Shown piece by piece: positions 1 to 9,132 of a DNA stretch of 64,000 bases. Position 1 is the stretch's first letter. The number at the start of each line of letters is the position of its first letter. Location: contig NZ_CP019082.1 of assembly GCF_001956985.1 (NCBI RefSeq), positions 6,386,001-6,450,000 of the forward strand, written 5' to 3'. The stretch is from Paludisphaera borealis. Its GTDB lineage: Bacteria; Planctomycetota; Planctomycetia; Isosphaerales; Isosphaeraceae. The notes beneath the pieces are model-generated. The model saw only the letters and a program-made list of their open reading frames with translations. It was not told the DNA's origin and did not search any database. A program made the position numbers and the translations under genes.

Positions 1-1871
1 CACGACGAGGGAGTTCCGTAGACCGAACAGCCGGATGCGATCGCGAAGCGCCTCCCAACGCGCAGGCTCGCGCGGAGTCGTCCTCCAGAGGTCGAACTGG
101 AAGACTCCCTCGGCGGCCCTGGTTTCGGCGAACGAGGGATGCGGGCCGTGGACCTGCGCGAGTTCGCACGAGGTGCTGAGCGCCTGGAAGTAGATCTCCT
201 CCTGGATGCGGACGGACAGCTCCCTCGCTTCCGGGCGGTCGAAGGGCAATCGCAACTGGAAGAAGACGTCCTGGAGCCCCATGAGGCCGAGGCCGACCGG
301 CCGCCATCGCTTGTTGGACGCAGCCGACTCCGGAGTCGGATAGAAATTGATGTCCACGACCGCGTCGAGGAACTTCACGGCGGTCCGCGCGGTCTCCGCG
401 AGGCCCTCGAAGTCGAACCCCGCGTCGCCGACATGCCGGGCCAGGTTGATCGAGCCCAGGTTGCACACCGCCGTCTCGCCCGCCGAGGTCACCTCGACGA
501 TCTCGGTGCACAGGTTCGAGGAGTGGACGATGTTCGATGGGAGCAGCGTCTGGTTCGACTTCCGGTTGCAGGCGTCCTTGAAGTTCATCCAGCCGTTGCC
601 CGTCTCCGCGAGCGTCTTCATCATCCGGGCGTAGAGGTCCCGGGCTGCGACCTGCTTCATGGCGTGCCCCTCGGCCTCGGCCCGCGAGTACGCCGCGTCG
701 AAGTCGTCGCCGTGGAGATCCGAGAGGTGGGGGACGACCTTGGGGTCGAACAGCGACCAGCGTTCGCCGCTCTCGACCCGCCTCATGAAGAGATCCGGGA
801 CCCAGTTCGCCAGGTTGAGGTTGTAGGTCCGCCGGGCTTCGTCGCCCGCGTTGTCCTTCAGTTCGAGGAACTCCTCGATGTCGGCGTGCCAGGTCTCCAG
901 GTAGACAGCACACGCCCCTTTCCTCCGCCCCCCTGATTGACTGCGGCGACGGAGGAATCAAGCGTCTTCAACCAGGGGACGATGCCGTTGCTGTGCCCGT
1001 TCGTCCCGCGAATGAGCGAACCTCGCGAGCGGATTCGGTGATAAGCCAGCCCGATCCCTCCCGCGTATTTCGAGAGTCGGGCGACGTCGGCGTATCGGGC
1101 GTAGATGTCTTCGAGGTCGTCGCCCGGCGAGTCGAGCAGGTAACAGGAGGACATCTGCGATCGGGGCGTCCCCGAGTTGAACAAGGTCGGAGAGCTGGGC
1201 AGGTAGCGGTGAGCCGCCATGAGTTCGAAGAGGCTGAGAGCGTCGTTGACGCTCGTCGAGAGGCCGCAGGCGACCCGCAGGAAGAAGTAGGAGGGCGTCT
1301 CGGTCACGTCGCGGGCGACCGGATGGCGTAGCAAGTAGCGGTCGTAGACCGTGCGGAGCCCGAAGTACTCGAAGAGGTCGCACGATCGGTCTGCGGCCGA
1401 GTTCAGCTTCCGGGCGTTCGAGGCGACGAAACGAGCCGTCTCGGTAGAGACGAGGCCGAGGCGATGACCCACCGCGACCGACTGGGAGAAGGAATGGATG
1501 TCCTGGTTCCTTACCTCCTTGTCGATGTAGCGGTCCAAGAGCCGCGCCGCCAATTGAGAGTATTCGGGCTCCTCGGCGATAAGGGACGCGGCGGTCTGGA
1601 TCGAGAGCCGGTCGAGCTCGCGCGTCGTGGCCCCGTCGAAGAGGCCGCCGATCGTCTTCACCGCAATCCGCATGATGTCCACATGAGGGAGACCGCCTAC
1701 CGAGCGCTGCACCGCCCGGACGATCTTGTTGACGTCGACCGGTTCGAGCCCGCCGTTGCGCTTTCGCACGTGCATGCCCGACTCGGCGACCGCCGCCGAT
1801 TGCGCAGGCGGTTTCACCGTGTGAGGCGATGTGCCGTTCTCGGGAGCGACGACCAGAGGTTCTACGGACAT
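1..1871 (-). CDS. nrdA: Ribonucleoside-diphosphate reductase large (alpha) subunit, class I; frameshifted, 3' end outside window
   Basis: Reduces ribonucleotides to deoxyribonucleotides together with a NrdB radical subunit, which is not in the window and may lie beyond the left edge. The first 32 residues are a variable tail; an ATP-cone begins at about residue 33 (HVRKRNGG). The redox cysteine is seen in SSCYLLDSPGDD near residue 240, and the active-site motif SNLCTEI (Asn, Cys, Glu) is encoded near 508-530. The protein reads cleanly from 1871 to about 934, then needs a shift of one base: the motif that should read NQGGRRKGACAVYLETWH is split because a C6 run on the plus strand (928-933) is one base short of the seven required. 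Downstream of it the reading frame is open to the window edge. It lies 63 bp after the MetE-like gene with no terminator between them. Sure of the family; the frameshift may be a sequencing error. Confidence 0.93.
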
Positions 1872-1934
1872 GATATCTAAAGCCCCGTGCGATTGAGCGT
1901 CAGGAATAGGAACGACTACGACTCGCGCTTCGCT

Positions 1935-2966
1935 TCAGGGCAAGCCGGCAGACGATCGTGCAGCGGCGTACGAACGGATCGAGTCGCCGGCCCGTTGGGC
2001 GAGGGTGAAAGAACTATCGGTATCGGAGGTCGACGAGAGCCCGAGACCGCACGTCGCGGTGACCAGCGACTGCGACACGACGGCCGCCGGATCTCCGAGT
2101 AAGGATGCAAGGGCCAGCCAGCGCGATTCCATCGATTCGACGGTCATGGACGACGGGCCGGTCGGTGCGAGGCCGAAAGCCAAACGGCCCCCGCGAGCCA
2201 GAATGCCGCGGGCGAGGGAGTAGAAGTCGTCCGCGATCGGGAGATGTGCGTCGAAGGACAGTAGATCGAGGTCGATGTCCTCGAACGCGGCTGAGGGCAG
2301 AGTGGCGCAGCAGTGGATGCCGACGGCCGCGCCTTCGCGACGGGCGGCAGCCAGGACGCGTCGCAATGCCGAGGCGACCGCAGGGGCTGCGGGGCTCATA
2401 CCGTCGACGAGGGAGAGCGCCGGCTCGTCGAGCACGAACACCACGAGCAGCCCGAGGTCGCGGAGCCGCCGCACCTGCCAGGCGGCTTGGCGTTCGAGGA
2501 AACCGGCGAGGCGACCTAACCAGCCGGGAATCCGCGAGACCGGCCCTCCGTCCAGGTAGAAGCAGTGAGCGAGCGTCGCAGGGCCCTCCAACTGCGCCTT
2601 CACGGCCCGCGCTGCGGGGAACCGGCCCGATCGGATCGCCCGCTCCAGCGCGAAGAAACCTGCCGCGGTCTCCGGGATGAGCCCCGAGTTGCCGCCGTCG
2701 AGCGCAGCCGCGAACAACGGCCCCGCGCCGGGACGTACCGTCCAGCAATAGGGCCGGGAGATCGGTTCGAGGTACTGCACGAGCCTCCCCATGCCTTGCC
2801 CTATCACGCCCTCCCCCGCCGTACGGCGGGGGAGTTGAGGCCAGAATGGCAGTTCCGGGCAGGACTTGGCGACAAACTCGACCGCCTCGTCGGCGTCGAG
2901 GAAAGGAAGGCTGCCGACCCCGGTCGTGCACCCCGGGGACAAACGAGTCCATGAGGACGATGTCAT
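1935..2966 (-). CDS. Short MetE-like (methionine synthase C-terminal domain) protein
   Basis: 343 residues corresponding only to the catalytic barrel of MetE. It starts N-terminally with GVGSLPFLDADEAVEF, typical of this family. The zinc ligands appear to be present: H218 and C220 (IHCCATLP) and C306 (VTATCGLG). A DEPAL motif, the counterpart of the IDEPAL motif in MetE, is near residue 180. Such core-MetE proteins are known to transfer methyl groups to homocysteine from non-folate donors, for example corrinoid-linked or unknown donors; the donor here cannot be read from the sequence. Its ATG overlaps the metE stop by 4 bp, so the two are translationally coupled and presumably share B12 control. 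It could also be a uroporphyrinogen-decarboxylase-like methyltransferase for another thiol. Confidence 0.85.
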   Translation of the reverse strand: MTSSSWTRLSPGCTTGVGSLPFLDADEAVEFVAKSCPELPFWPQLPRRTAGEGVIGQGMGRLVQYLEPISRPYCWTVRPGAGPLFAAALDGGNSGLIPETAAGFFALERAIRSGRFPAARAVKAQLEGPATLAHCFYLDGGPVSRIPGWLGRLAGFLERQAAWQVRRLRDLGLLVVFVLDEPALSLVDGMSPAAPAVASALRRVLAAARREGAAVGIHCCATLPSAAFEDIDLDLLSFDAHLPIADDFYSLARGILARGGRLAFGLAPTGPSSMTVESMESRWLALASLLGDPAAVVSQSLVTATCGLGLSSTSDTDSSFTLAQRAGDSIRSYAAARSSAGLP

Positions 2967-5287
2967 GTCGGGCCTCGCTCCGTCGCGATGGCTTCAACTA
3001 GGCGAAGACGCACGACCCGTGCGGCCTCCACCAGCGTGGCCAAGGCGGGTTTGACCTCTTCCCACCGGCGGGTCTTCAGCCCGCAGTCGGGGTTCACCCA
3101 GAGCTGCTCCGGCGAGAGCACCGCGAGCGCCTTGCCGAGCAGATGCTCGACGTCCTCCCGCGTCGGGATGCGCGGCGAGTGGATGTCGTACACCCCCGGC
3201 CCGATCTCGTTCGGGTAGCGGAACTCCCCGAACGCCCCGAGCAGCTCCATCTGCGACCGCGACGTCTCGATCGAGATCACGTCGGCGTCGAGAGCGGCGA
3301 TCGAGTCGATGATGTCGTTAAACTCGCAGTAACACATGTGAGTGTGGATCTGCGTCTCGTCGCGGACCCCGGCCGAGGCGAGTCGGAAGGCGTCGACCGC
3401 CCATCGCAGATATTCGGCCCAATCGTCGCGGCGGAGGGGGAGTCCCTCCCGCAATGCGGGCTCGTCGATCTGGATCACACAGATCCCGGCATCCTCAAGA
3501 TCGGCGACCTCGTCCCGGATGGCCAGGGCGATCTGACGGCATGTCTCGCTACGAGGCTGGTCGTCCCGGACGAACGACCACTGGAGGATCGTCACGGGCC
3601 CGGTCAGCATGCCCTTCATCGGGCGCTCGGTCAGGGACTGGGCGTATCGAGTCCACTCGACGGTCATCGGGCCGCGCCGAGCGACGTCGCCGAAGATGAT
3701 CGGCGGCTTGACGCAGCGCGAGCCGTAGCTCTGCACCCAGCCGTTCGCCGTGAAGGCGAAGCCTTCCAGGTTCTCGCCGAAGTACTCCACCATGTCATTC
3801 CGCTCGAACTCGCCGTGCACCAGCACGTCGAGCCCAACCTCCTCCTGCCAGCGGACGGCCTCGGCGGTCTTCTCCTTGAGGAAGGCGTCGTACTCGTCGG
3901 CCCGCAGTTTCCCCGCGCGGAACGAGGCCCGGGCCTTGCGGACGTCCTCCGTCTGCGGGAACGAGCCGATCGTGGTCGTCGGCAGCAGGGGCAAAGGCGT
4001 GCGCCCGCGCTGGGCCACCCGCCGCGTCGGATATGGATGGGCCCGGACGAGCTGGTCGGGCGCGATCGCCGCCATCCGGCGACGGACGATCGTAGAGCGG
4101 ACCCGAGGCGACTCGCTGCGACCCTTCAGCGCGGCCCGATTCTCCGCGAGACTCTCGACGATCGACGGCAAGCCCTCCGACGCGCCGCGGGCCAGCAGGG
4201 CGACCTCGTCGAGCTTCTGGCGGGCGAACGCGAGCCACCTCTTCAACTCCGGCTCTAGATTCGATTCGCAATCCAGGTCGAACGGGACGTGGAGCAGGGA
4301 ACAGGACGGGGCGATCATGATGCGATCAGAGCCTAGCCGTGCGGCCGCCGCCTCGGCCACCCCCCAGGCTCGGGTCAGGTCCGTCTTCCACACGTTTCGA
4401 CCGTCGATCAGTCCGAGTGAGAGCGACTGCTCCGGACGGAGCAGCGGCAGCGCGTGCCAGAGCTGATCCGGGGCGCGGACGAGGTCCAGGTGCACCGCCT
4501 TCACAGGCAGGCGGAGCACTGCGGGAAGGGCCTCGCCGAGGTCGCCGAAATAGGTCGCGAGCAGGATATTCGTCGCCCCCGCCGCGCCCGCCAGCCGCGA
4601 ATAGATCTCCTCCAGGGTGGGGAGAGCCCGCGCGGAGGCGTCGGTCGTCAGGCATGGCTCGTCGATCTGGACCCACGCGGCCCCCGCCGCGGCGAGCGCG
4701 CCCAGGATCGCCTCGTAGACCGGAAGCAGCCGAGGCCAGAGCGTGATCGGATCGAAGTCCTTCCCCTTGGCCTTGGCCAGCAGGAGGAACGAGACAGGGC
4801 CGAGCAGGACCGGCCTGGTCAGAACGCCGAGCGCCTTCGCCTCGACGAACTCGTCGACCGGTTTGGTCGAGCCGAGGGCGAATTCCTGGCGCGGATCGAT
4901 CTCGGGCACGAGGTAATGGTAGTTCGTGTCGAACCACTTGGTCATCTCGAGGGCCGCCGCCCCGGCGCGCCCGCCTTCGTAGGCGATCCCCCGCGCCATC
5001 GCGAAGTAGCGTTCGGGACCCGCCGGCAAGTGGGCGAATCGGTCGGGGACCACCCCGAACATGACCGCCGCGTCGAGGACGTGGTCGTAGAGGGAGAAAT
5101 CGTTGCTGGGGACGTGGGTGATCCCCGCCGTTCGCTGAAGCTTCCAGTGGTCCGCGCGGAGCCGCCGCGCGACCGTTTCCAGCTCGTCGCCGCTCGACCG
5201 GTTCGACCAGAACCGCTCGAGGGGCTTCTTCAACTCGCGTTGCGCGCCCATCCGGGGGAAACCGAGGTTCGTCGCCGTCGTCATCAT
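2963..5287 (-). CDS. metE: Cobalamin-independent methionine synthase
   Basis: 5-methyltetrahydropteroyltriglutamate--homocysteine methyltransferase, the last step of methionine synthesis without B12; cytoplasmic. 774 residues, close to the 753 of the E. coli enzyme. The N-terminal barrel starts NLGFPRMGAQRELKK; the catalytic barrel starts at about 430 (LPTTTIGSFPQTEDVRKAR). The zinc site is complete: H650 and C652 (HTHMCYCEF), E674 (ISIETSRS) and C735 (NPDCGLKTR), each offset by nine residues from the E. coli ligands. An AGGAGC ribosome site precedes the ATG. It lies 50 bp after the DUF6580 gene, whose leader is a cobalamin riboswitch, as is common for metE. Confidence 0.97.
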   Translation of the reverse strand: MMTTATNLGFPRMGAQRELKKPLERFWSNRSSGDELETVARRLRADHWKLQRTAGITHVPSNDFSLYDHVLDAAVMFGVVPDRFAHLPAGPERYFAMARGIAYEGGRAGAAALEMTKWFDTNYHYLVPEIDPRQEFALGSTKPVDEFVEAKALGVLTRPVLLGPVSFLLLAKAKGKDFDPITLWPRLLPVYEAILGALAAAGAAWVQIDEPCLTTDASARALPTLEEIYSRLAGAAGATNILLATYFGDLGEALPAVLRLPVKAVHLDLVRAPDQLWHALPLLRPEQSLSLGLIDGRNVWKTDLTRAWGVAEAAAARLGSDRIMIAPSCSLLHVPFDLDCESNLEPELKRWLAFARQKLDEVALLARGASEGLPSIVESLAENRAALKGRSESPRVRSTIVRRRMAAIAPDQLVRAHPYPTRRVAQRGRTPLPLLPTTTIGSFPQTEDVRKARASFRAGKLRADEYDAFLKEKTAEAVRWQEEVGLDVLVHGEFERNDMVEYFGENLEGFAFTANGWVQSYGSRCVKPPIIFGDVARRGPMTVEWTRYAQSLTERPMKGMLTGPVTILQWSFVRDDQPRSETCRQIALAIRDEVADLEDAGICVIQIDEPALREGLPLRRDDWAEYLRWAVDAFRLASAGVRDETQIHTHMCYCEFNDIIDSIAALDADVISIETSRSQMELLGAFGEFRYPNEIGPGVYDIHSPRIPTREDVEHLLGKALAVLSPEQLWVNPDCGLKTRRWEEVKPALATLVEAARVVRLRLVEAIATERGPT

Positions 5288-5337
5288 TCAAGCTCCTAGA
5301 TTCGAGTGTCGTACGAAGAAAGGCTGCCGGCCGGAGA

Positions 5338-5907
5338 TCATGCGAGGATAGGAATCGCTCGTTCTCTCAATGCAGGGAACCTGCCCTCGGCGACGGCGAG
5401 CGTCCCGAATAGGAGGGTTGCGTCTCCCAGAAGCGTGTAACCGAAGAAAGGTATGGCCGAGGCATAGCAGTCCCTCATGCCGGCCAGCGTCCTGGGATAG
5501 AAGTAGACCCAGCATGCGGCATTCGTGATCAGGAAGAAGAGGAACGCGCCGAGCAGTGTTGCACCGGCGATCGGGAGGGGCCGTCGGCGCAGAAGGAGCC
5601 ACAGACCGAGGGTGACTTCCAGCAGGAAGCAGCCGTAGACGACCTCTGTCAGGGCATGAAACTGGAAGCCGAGGGCGAGGTCGCTCAGGGCCATCGAAGC
5701 GAGGGGCAATAGGAAAGCCGCGCGGCGATCGGCGAAGCAGGCGCCGCCGAAGAGGGCGCTCGCGCAGACGGGCGTGAAGTTCGGCGGATGGGGAAGGAGT
5801 CTGGCGGCCATGACCGCCAAAACGGCGGCGGCCACGAAGACGGGACGGATGGGTGCCGCGTGGCGCGAGCGAATACCCGCGCATTCGCGTTCGAACGAGG
5901 AATCCAA
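5338..5907 (-). CDS. Six-TM membrane protein of DUF6580 type under B12 riboswitch
   Basis: 189 residues from a TTG start at 5905-5907, chosen because AGGAAGG lies nine bases upstream and longer versions would run into the riboswitch. Hydrophobic segments near residues 20-35, 45-57, 60-77, 85-105, 110-130 and 150-170 suggest six helices. Family-like motifs are HPPNFTPVCASALFGGACF, the SDLALGF turn and FFLITNAACWVYFYP. The fold resembles small substrate-binding (S) subunits of ECF vitamin transporters. As first gene after a cobalamin riboswitch it may import a corrinoid or precursor, which is inference only. There is no ECF ATPase in the window. Confidence 0.75.
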   Translation of the reverse strand: MDSSFERECAGIRSRHAAPIRPVFVAAAVLAVMAARLLPHPPNFTPVCASALFGGACFADRRAAFLLPLASMALSDLALGFQFHALTEVVYGCFLLEVTLGLWLLLRRRPLPIAGATLLGAFLFFLITNAACWVYFYPRTLAGMRDCYASAIPFFGYTLLGDATLLFGTLAVAEGRFPALRERAIPILA

Positions 5908-5917
5908 GGGTAAGGTC

Positions 5918-5937
5918 CTTCCTGCCGGTCCGGGCAG
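5918..5937 (-). promoter_or_regulatory. Possible ribosome-site sequestering hairpin of the riboswitch expression platform
   Basis: On the minus strand CTGCC-CGGACC-GGCAG forms a short hairpin (5922-5937) whose 3' arm runs straight into the AGGAAGG ribosome site (5918-5924) of the TTG start at 5907. This is a plausible switch point for translational control. A 14-base perfect palindrome, TCCGCACGTGCGGA, lies upstream at 5970-5983 and could be an alternative structure. Confidence 0.4.
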
Positions 5938-6035
5938 ATGGAGGTGTCGGACCGTGAACGCAGGAGGGTTCCGCACGTGCGGATGAAGCCTGACCTGCCG
6001 CGTACCCGGGTCCGGGGCACCATTGGCGTCGCACG

Positions 6036-6208
6036 ACGGGCAGGTCTTCTGACTTACGGCTACGATCGATCCCCGAGCGGCCTTCCCGCGACGCACGCGT
6101 CGCAGTGGCTATGTGGCCGGGTCTCTCGCCGAATACAGCAGCGGCCCTGCGCCGGATTCTCACCGGCTTCCCTTTTCATCCTCCCGCCGACGCGGGAGGA
6201 ACCCGTCG
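6036..6208 (-). ncRNA. Cobalamin (adenosylcobalamin) riboswitch
   Basis: Read on the minus strand, the conserved landmarks appear in order: GGGTTCCTCCCG near 6208, GGGAAGCCGGTGAGAATCC near 6170, the CCGCTGCTGTATTCGGCGAG block near 6145 (counterpart of CCGCAACTGT), the core box AGCCACTG near 6105, GGGAAGGC near 6080 and the 3' box GTCAGAAGACCTGCC (B12 box) at 6039-6054. High B12 would switch off the downstream genes. The aptamer ends about 130 bases before the first start codon, leaving room for an expression platform. Confidence 0.96.
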
Positions 6209-8330
6209 ATGTCCGGAAGCATACCCCATTTTTTGTGCCCCGGCCAGGCGACTCGCAGAAAAGATCACCCCATTACATCGGGCCATCCAACTCAATCCAG
6301 CGGCGTGAAGCACCGTTTGACGCGGGGTTGCCGAGACGTTGCGGCATCACTCCAGCCGCCGAGTGGCCCTGCGTGCATGATCTTGACAACCCCTAATTCA
6401 TCAAGCCTTGGGAACCCGTGAAACCTCCCGTTTCGACGATTGACGTAGCACCTTGTTTCGCAGAAATGTCAATACCAAGCATGGAACTTCCTCTACGTTG
6501 TTCTCGCCACAACTGCTTCCCCGCACATTTTGCAGGCTCAACGCCTGAGATCGTAGGCCATGGTCTTGAATGAGCCGATGACGAGCCATCGTCGTCGCGG
6601 CAGATCGACCGCCAGACAAGCTGTTTGTCGTGAGGAATCAGCCACCAACGGGCATCCGAGATGCCCACACGTCAGAGTGCGTGAAGACCTCGCGGATGCT
6701 GTACTCGCGCCGGCCGAAGTCCACGGGCGATCGAGCAAGTTATGGGCGGCGAACCCACGTCCAGCATCGCCAACGTCGGTCCCGTGGGGCATGCTATGTG
6801 CTGTTCAGCCCAAGCTGCGACGTCGAAGGAATTGCAGCCCACAGACCCCTCCCGCCCGCGAAAGTCGGTGAGGTAGGACGATGGATCGTACTTGATTTTA
6901 AGCAACCGTCGAAGGTCGTCACCTATAGGGCTGCGCCCGCTCGCGAATCCAGATCCACCCGGCATGCGGCCGCAAGGGCCGTGATCGAATGCGGCCTGAC
7001 CGCCGCTGTCGAACTTGTGATCGCCGTCTGAGTTCACAGGTCCTGTCGTCGCGCCCCGCGGAGGAGGTTGGAGTTCTCAGCCTACTCGGCGTTTGCCGGC
7101 GGCTTGCTCGGGCGATTAACATTAATTAGGGCGGCCCGGACCGCCTCGGGTCGTTCTCGCATCGCCCGCGGATCACCTCGGGAGAACGCAGCGATACATC
7201 GGCCTCGGCTCGACCGGAGTCGGCCTGACGAGAGTCGGCGGCCTCGGGTCAATTTGCTCTCAACCAGCGGATTGAAGGTCCAAGTCCCTTGGGGCCATAT
7301 CCAATTCGAGTCGACTCAGGCCGACGATGTCCTTCGAAACCGGTCTTTTCTCGGCCCGAGCCCTCGACGTCCGTTTGATCGTCCGAATCCGTCTTGACGT
7401 CAAGACTCGAAGGATTCCGACTCAATGAGGCTACGGGGTTGGGCAAAGCCTTCGATTACGAGGTCGGCCTTCAGTCCACCGGTTCGTGGGATCGGACGGA
7501 CTTGGCTCCTCGCGAGGAACCGACAGCCAGTAGCAGACCCGGCGACTCCGTACGGACGAGACGACCTGAGCGTTTTCAGAGGAACGCAGAAACTGCGGCG
7601 GTAGAGCGACGCGGCCCAGGTCGACGGGTAGTGTGATCGTCTAACATCCGGTCGCATCCAACGTGATTCGCCTCGTGTCGAGTTGGACGACGCAAAGGCT
7701 CGATTGCCATTGAGTGCGACGGCGTACGTCAAGTGAGAGCATAGTAGGTCGTGGAAGTCGTACTCCCGACCGATCACCTCGCGATAAAGACAACCGCGCG
7801 TTCCAGCTCGGCGCGGATCATGGTCGCTCTTCGGTCGTAGGCCGGAAGGAAGACGGGCGCAGCAGAGGCTACGTCCTCCTCGTCGAGACGCCGGGCGGCC
7901 ACGAAGTCCTTCGGCCGGGGCAACGTCGCCGCGTCGCCGAACTTTGTGTTGCAAGGCGTGACAGCTATAGTAGGCGTGGAGGCCGTCGAGACGAACGATT
8001 CGGGTCCGGCACCCTGAATCTTTCGCCACGACGACCCCGTACGCCGACCGCTGGGCGAGAGCGACGAACGGGGCGCATAGATCGCATAGGGCGCATCGGG
8101 CGTGGGGCCTTGCCGGGACGTCACCTCTACAGGAGCACATATCGGGAGTGGGCACGAAGGGCCGCCTCTATGGGAGGTTGCACTGCTTGCACGCGCGGAC
8201 GATCGCCAGGATGCCGACCTTCACGGCGTCAGGCAACATCGGCCATCGGTTCATGATGGTTGCAAGCTCGGGGTCAATCTGACCAATGTCGGTGGGCAAA
8301 TAGAGGGCATCGGCCTCGGTCGATCGACAC
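6209..8330. other. Gene-poor stretch, probably decayed coding DNA
   Basis: About 2.1 kb without a frame that I can support. Several frames of 70-250 codons exist but have mixed codon use, many Arg/Ser-rich stretches and no recognisable domain. Short pieces on the minus strand look like ends of old genes, for example a run ending MPVGG near 6650 and one ending VVFIAR near 7774. The lower GC bias and interrupted frames suggest an eroded island. Confidence 0.4.
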
Positions 8331-8415
8331 AACCCATTGGCGGGCTTGGCTGTTGTGGATTTCGAGCATCGGTCTACGGCACCGAAGGTTATAGGTTCAA
8401 ATCCTATCGGGTCTA
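8331..8415 (+). pseudogene. Degenerate tRNA-Arg(ACG)-like gene
   Basis: The 3' two thirds fold as a tRNA: anticodon stem TCGGT/ACCGA with loop CTACGGC (anticodon ACG, U33 present), five-base variable loop AGGTT, T stem ATAGG/CCTAT with loop TTCAAAT, then CGGGTCT-A as 3' acceptor strand. The D arm (GCTG...GGAT...GAGC) has one mismatch. The 5' acceptor strand that should be AGACCCG is missing: GCGGGCT stands there, and only AACCC further upstream would pair. It may be a tRNA remnant left at an integration site or a broken copy. The anticodon call depends on the loop alignment. Confidence 0.5.
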
Positions 8416-8820
8416 TTGTCCAAATCCCACCGACTCCTTATCGAGCGACATCTCAAACTTTTCGCTCTTTGCGACGGGGAATCCCTTCCCCTCTCAACTC
8501 AGGTCCGTGCGACATGAACTCGAACGTCCAAGCTGGGCGGGTCGCTCTTCTTGAGTCCTGTTGACGATCCCCGCGGTCGGGCGATCCGAAGCGCAGCGGG
8601 GCATCCGCATCGGTACGGCGGTCGCAACGAGCCGCGACTCAGCTGGCTGTCGACGAGCATCGGAATCAACCGAATGTTCCTCCTCGGCGACCCAAGTTGC
8701 TTGGATGCAACTTGCGCCGGTCGAATTCACGGCCGCGCCGGAACTCTAGGTCTTAATCGACCGCGCGCTTCGTATCAAAGGACAGGGACAAGCGAACCGA
8801 ATCTTGAGTTGAAAATCATC

Positions 8821-9132
8821 ATGGGTTTCATCGTTCATCCGTCGAAATGGGAAGCCGAGCATGCCGGCGCGATCCTCGCCGGCCAAGCGTATCAGTCGAC
8901 GCACGACGGGCGGTTGCCCGACACGGCCATGTGGAAAATGCTGGAATTTCGCCACTCACTGAACCCGTCCCGGTTCGACCACTGGCATCCGAACGTGGCG
9001 CTGATCTTGGAGAATCGTGAGCCCGTCGGCTTCCAAAGCGTTCGCGTACTCCAACCGCACAGATGGATGGGACACATGAGAGGCCCGGGGGGGCGGACGA
9101 GGCCGCTCCGATCCAGATCGAGCACGCGATGA
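8821..9132 (+). CDS. Hypothetical protein, possibly truncated
   Basis: 104 residues beginning MGFIVHPSKWEAEHAGAIL. The first 75 or so residues look protein-like, with the motifs FRHSLNPSRFDHWHPN and VALILENRE; the last 20 are Arg/Gly-rich and look like read-through. I do not recognise the family. No strong ribosome site precedes the ATG. It lies between the degenerate tRNA and the orphan PEP-CTERM tail, in a region that looks like decayed DNA. Confidence 0.4.
   Translation: MGFIVHPSKWEAEHAGAILAGQAYQSTHDGRLPDTAMWKMLEFRHSLNPSRFDHWHPNVALILENREPVGFQSVRVLQPHRWMGHMRGPGGRTRPLRSRSSTR

Noticed and set aside
5288-6163. A 291-codon frame across the riboswitch and DUF6580 gene
   Set aside because: It crosses the riboswitch and is out of frame with the membrane protein; no domain.
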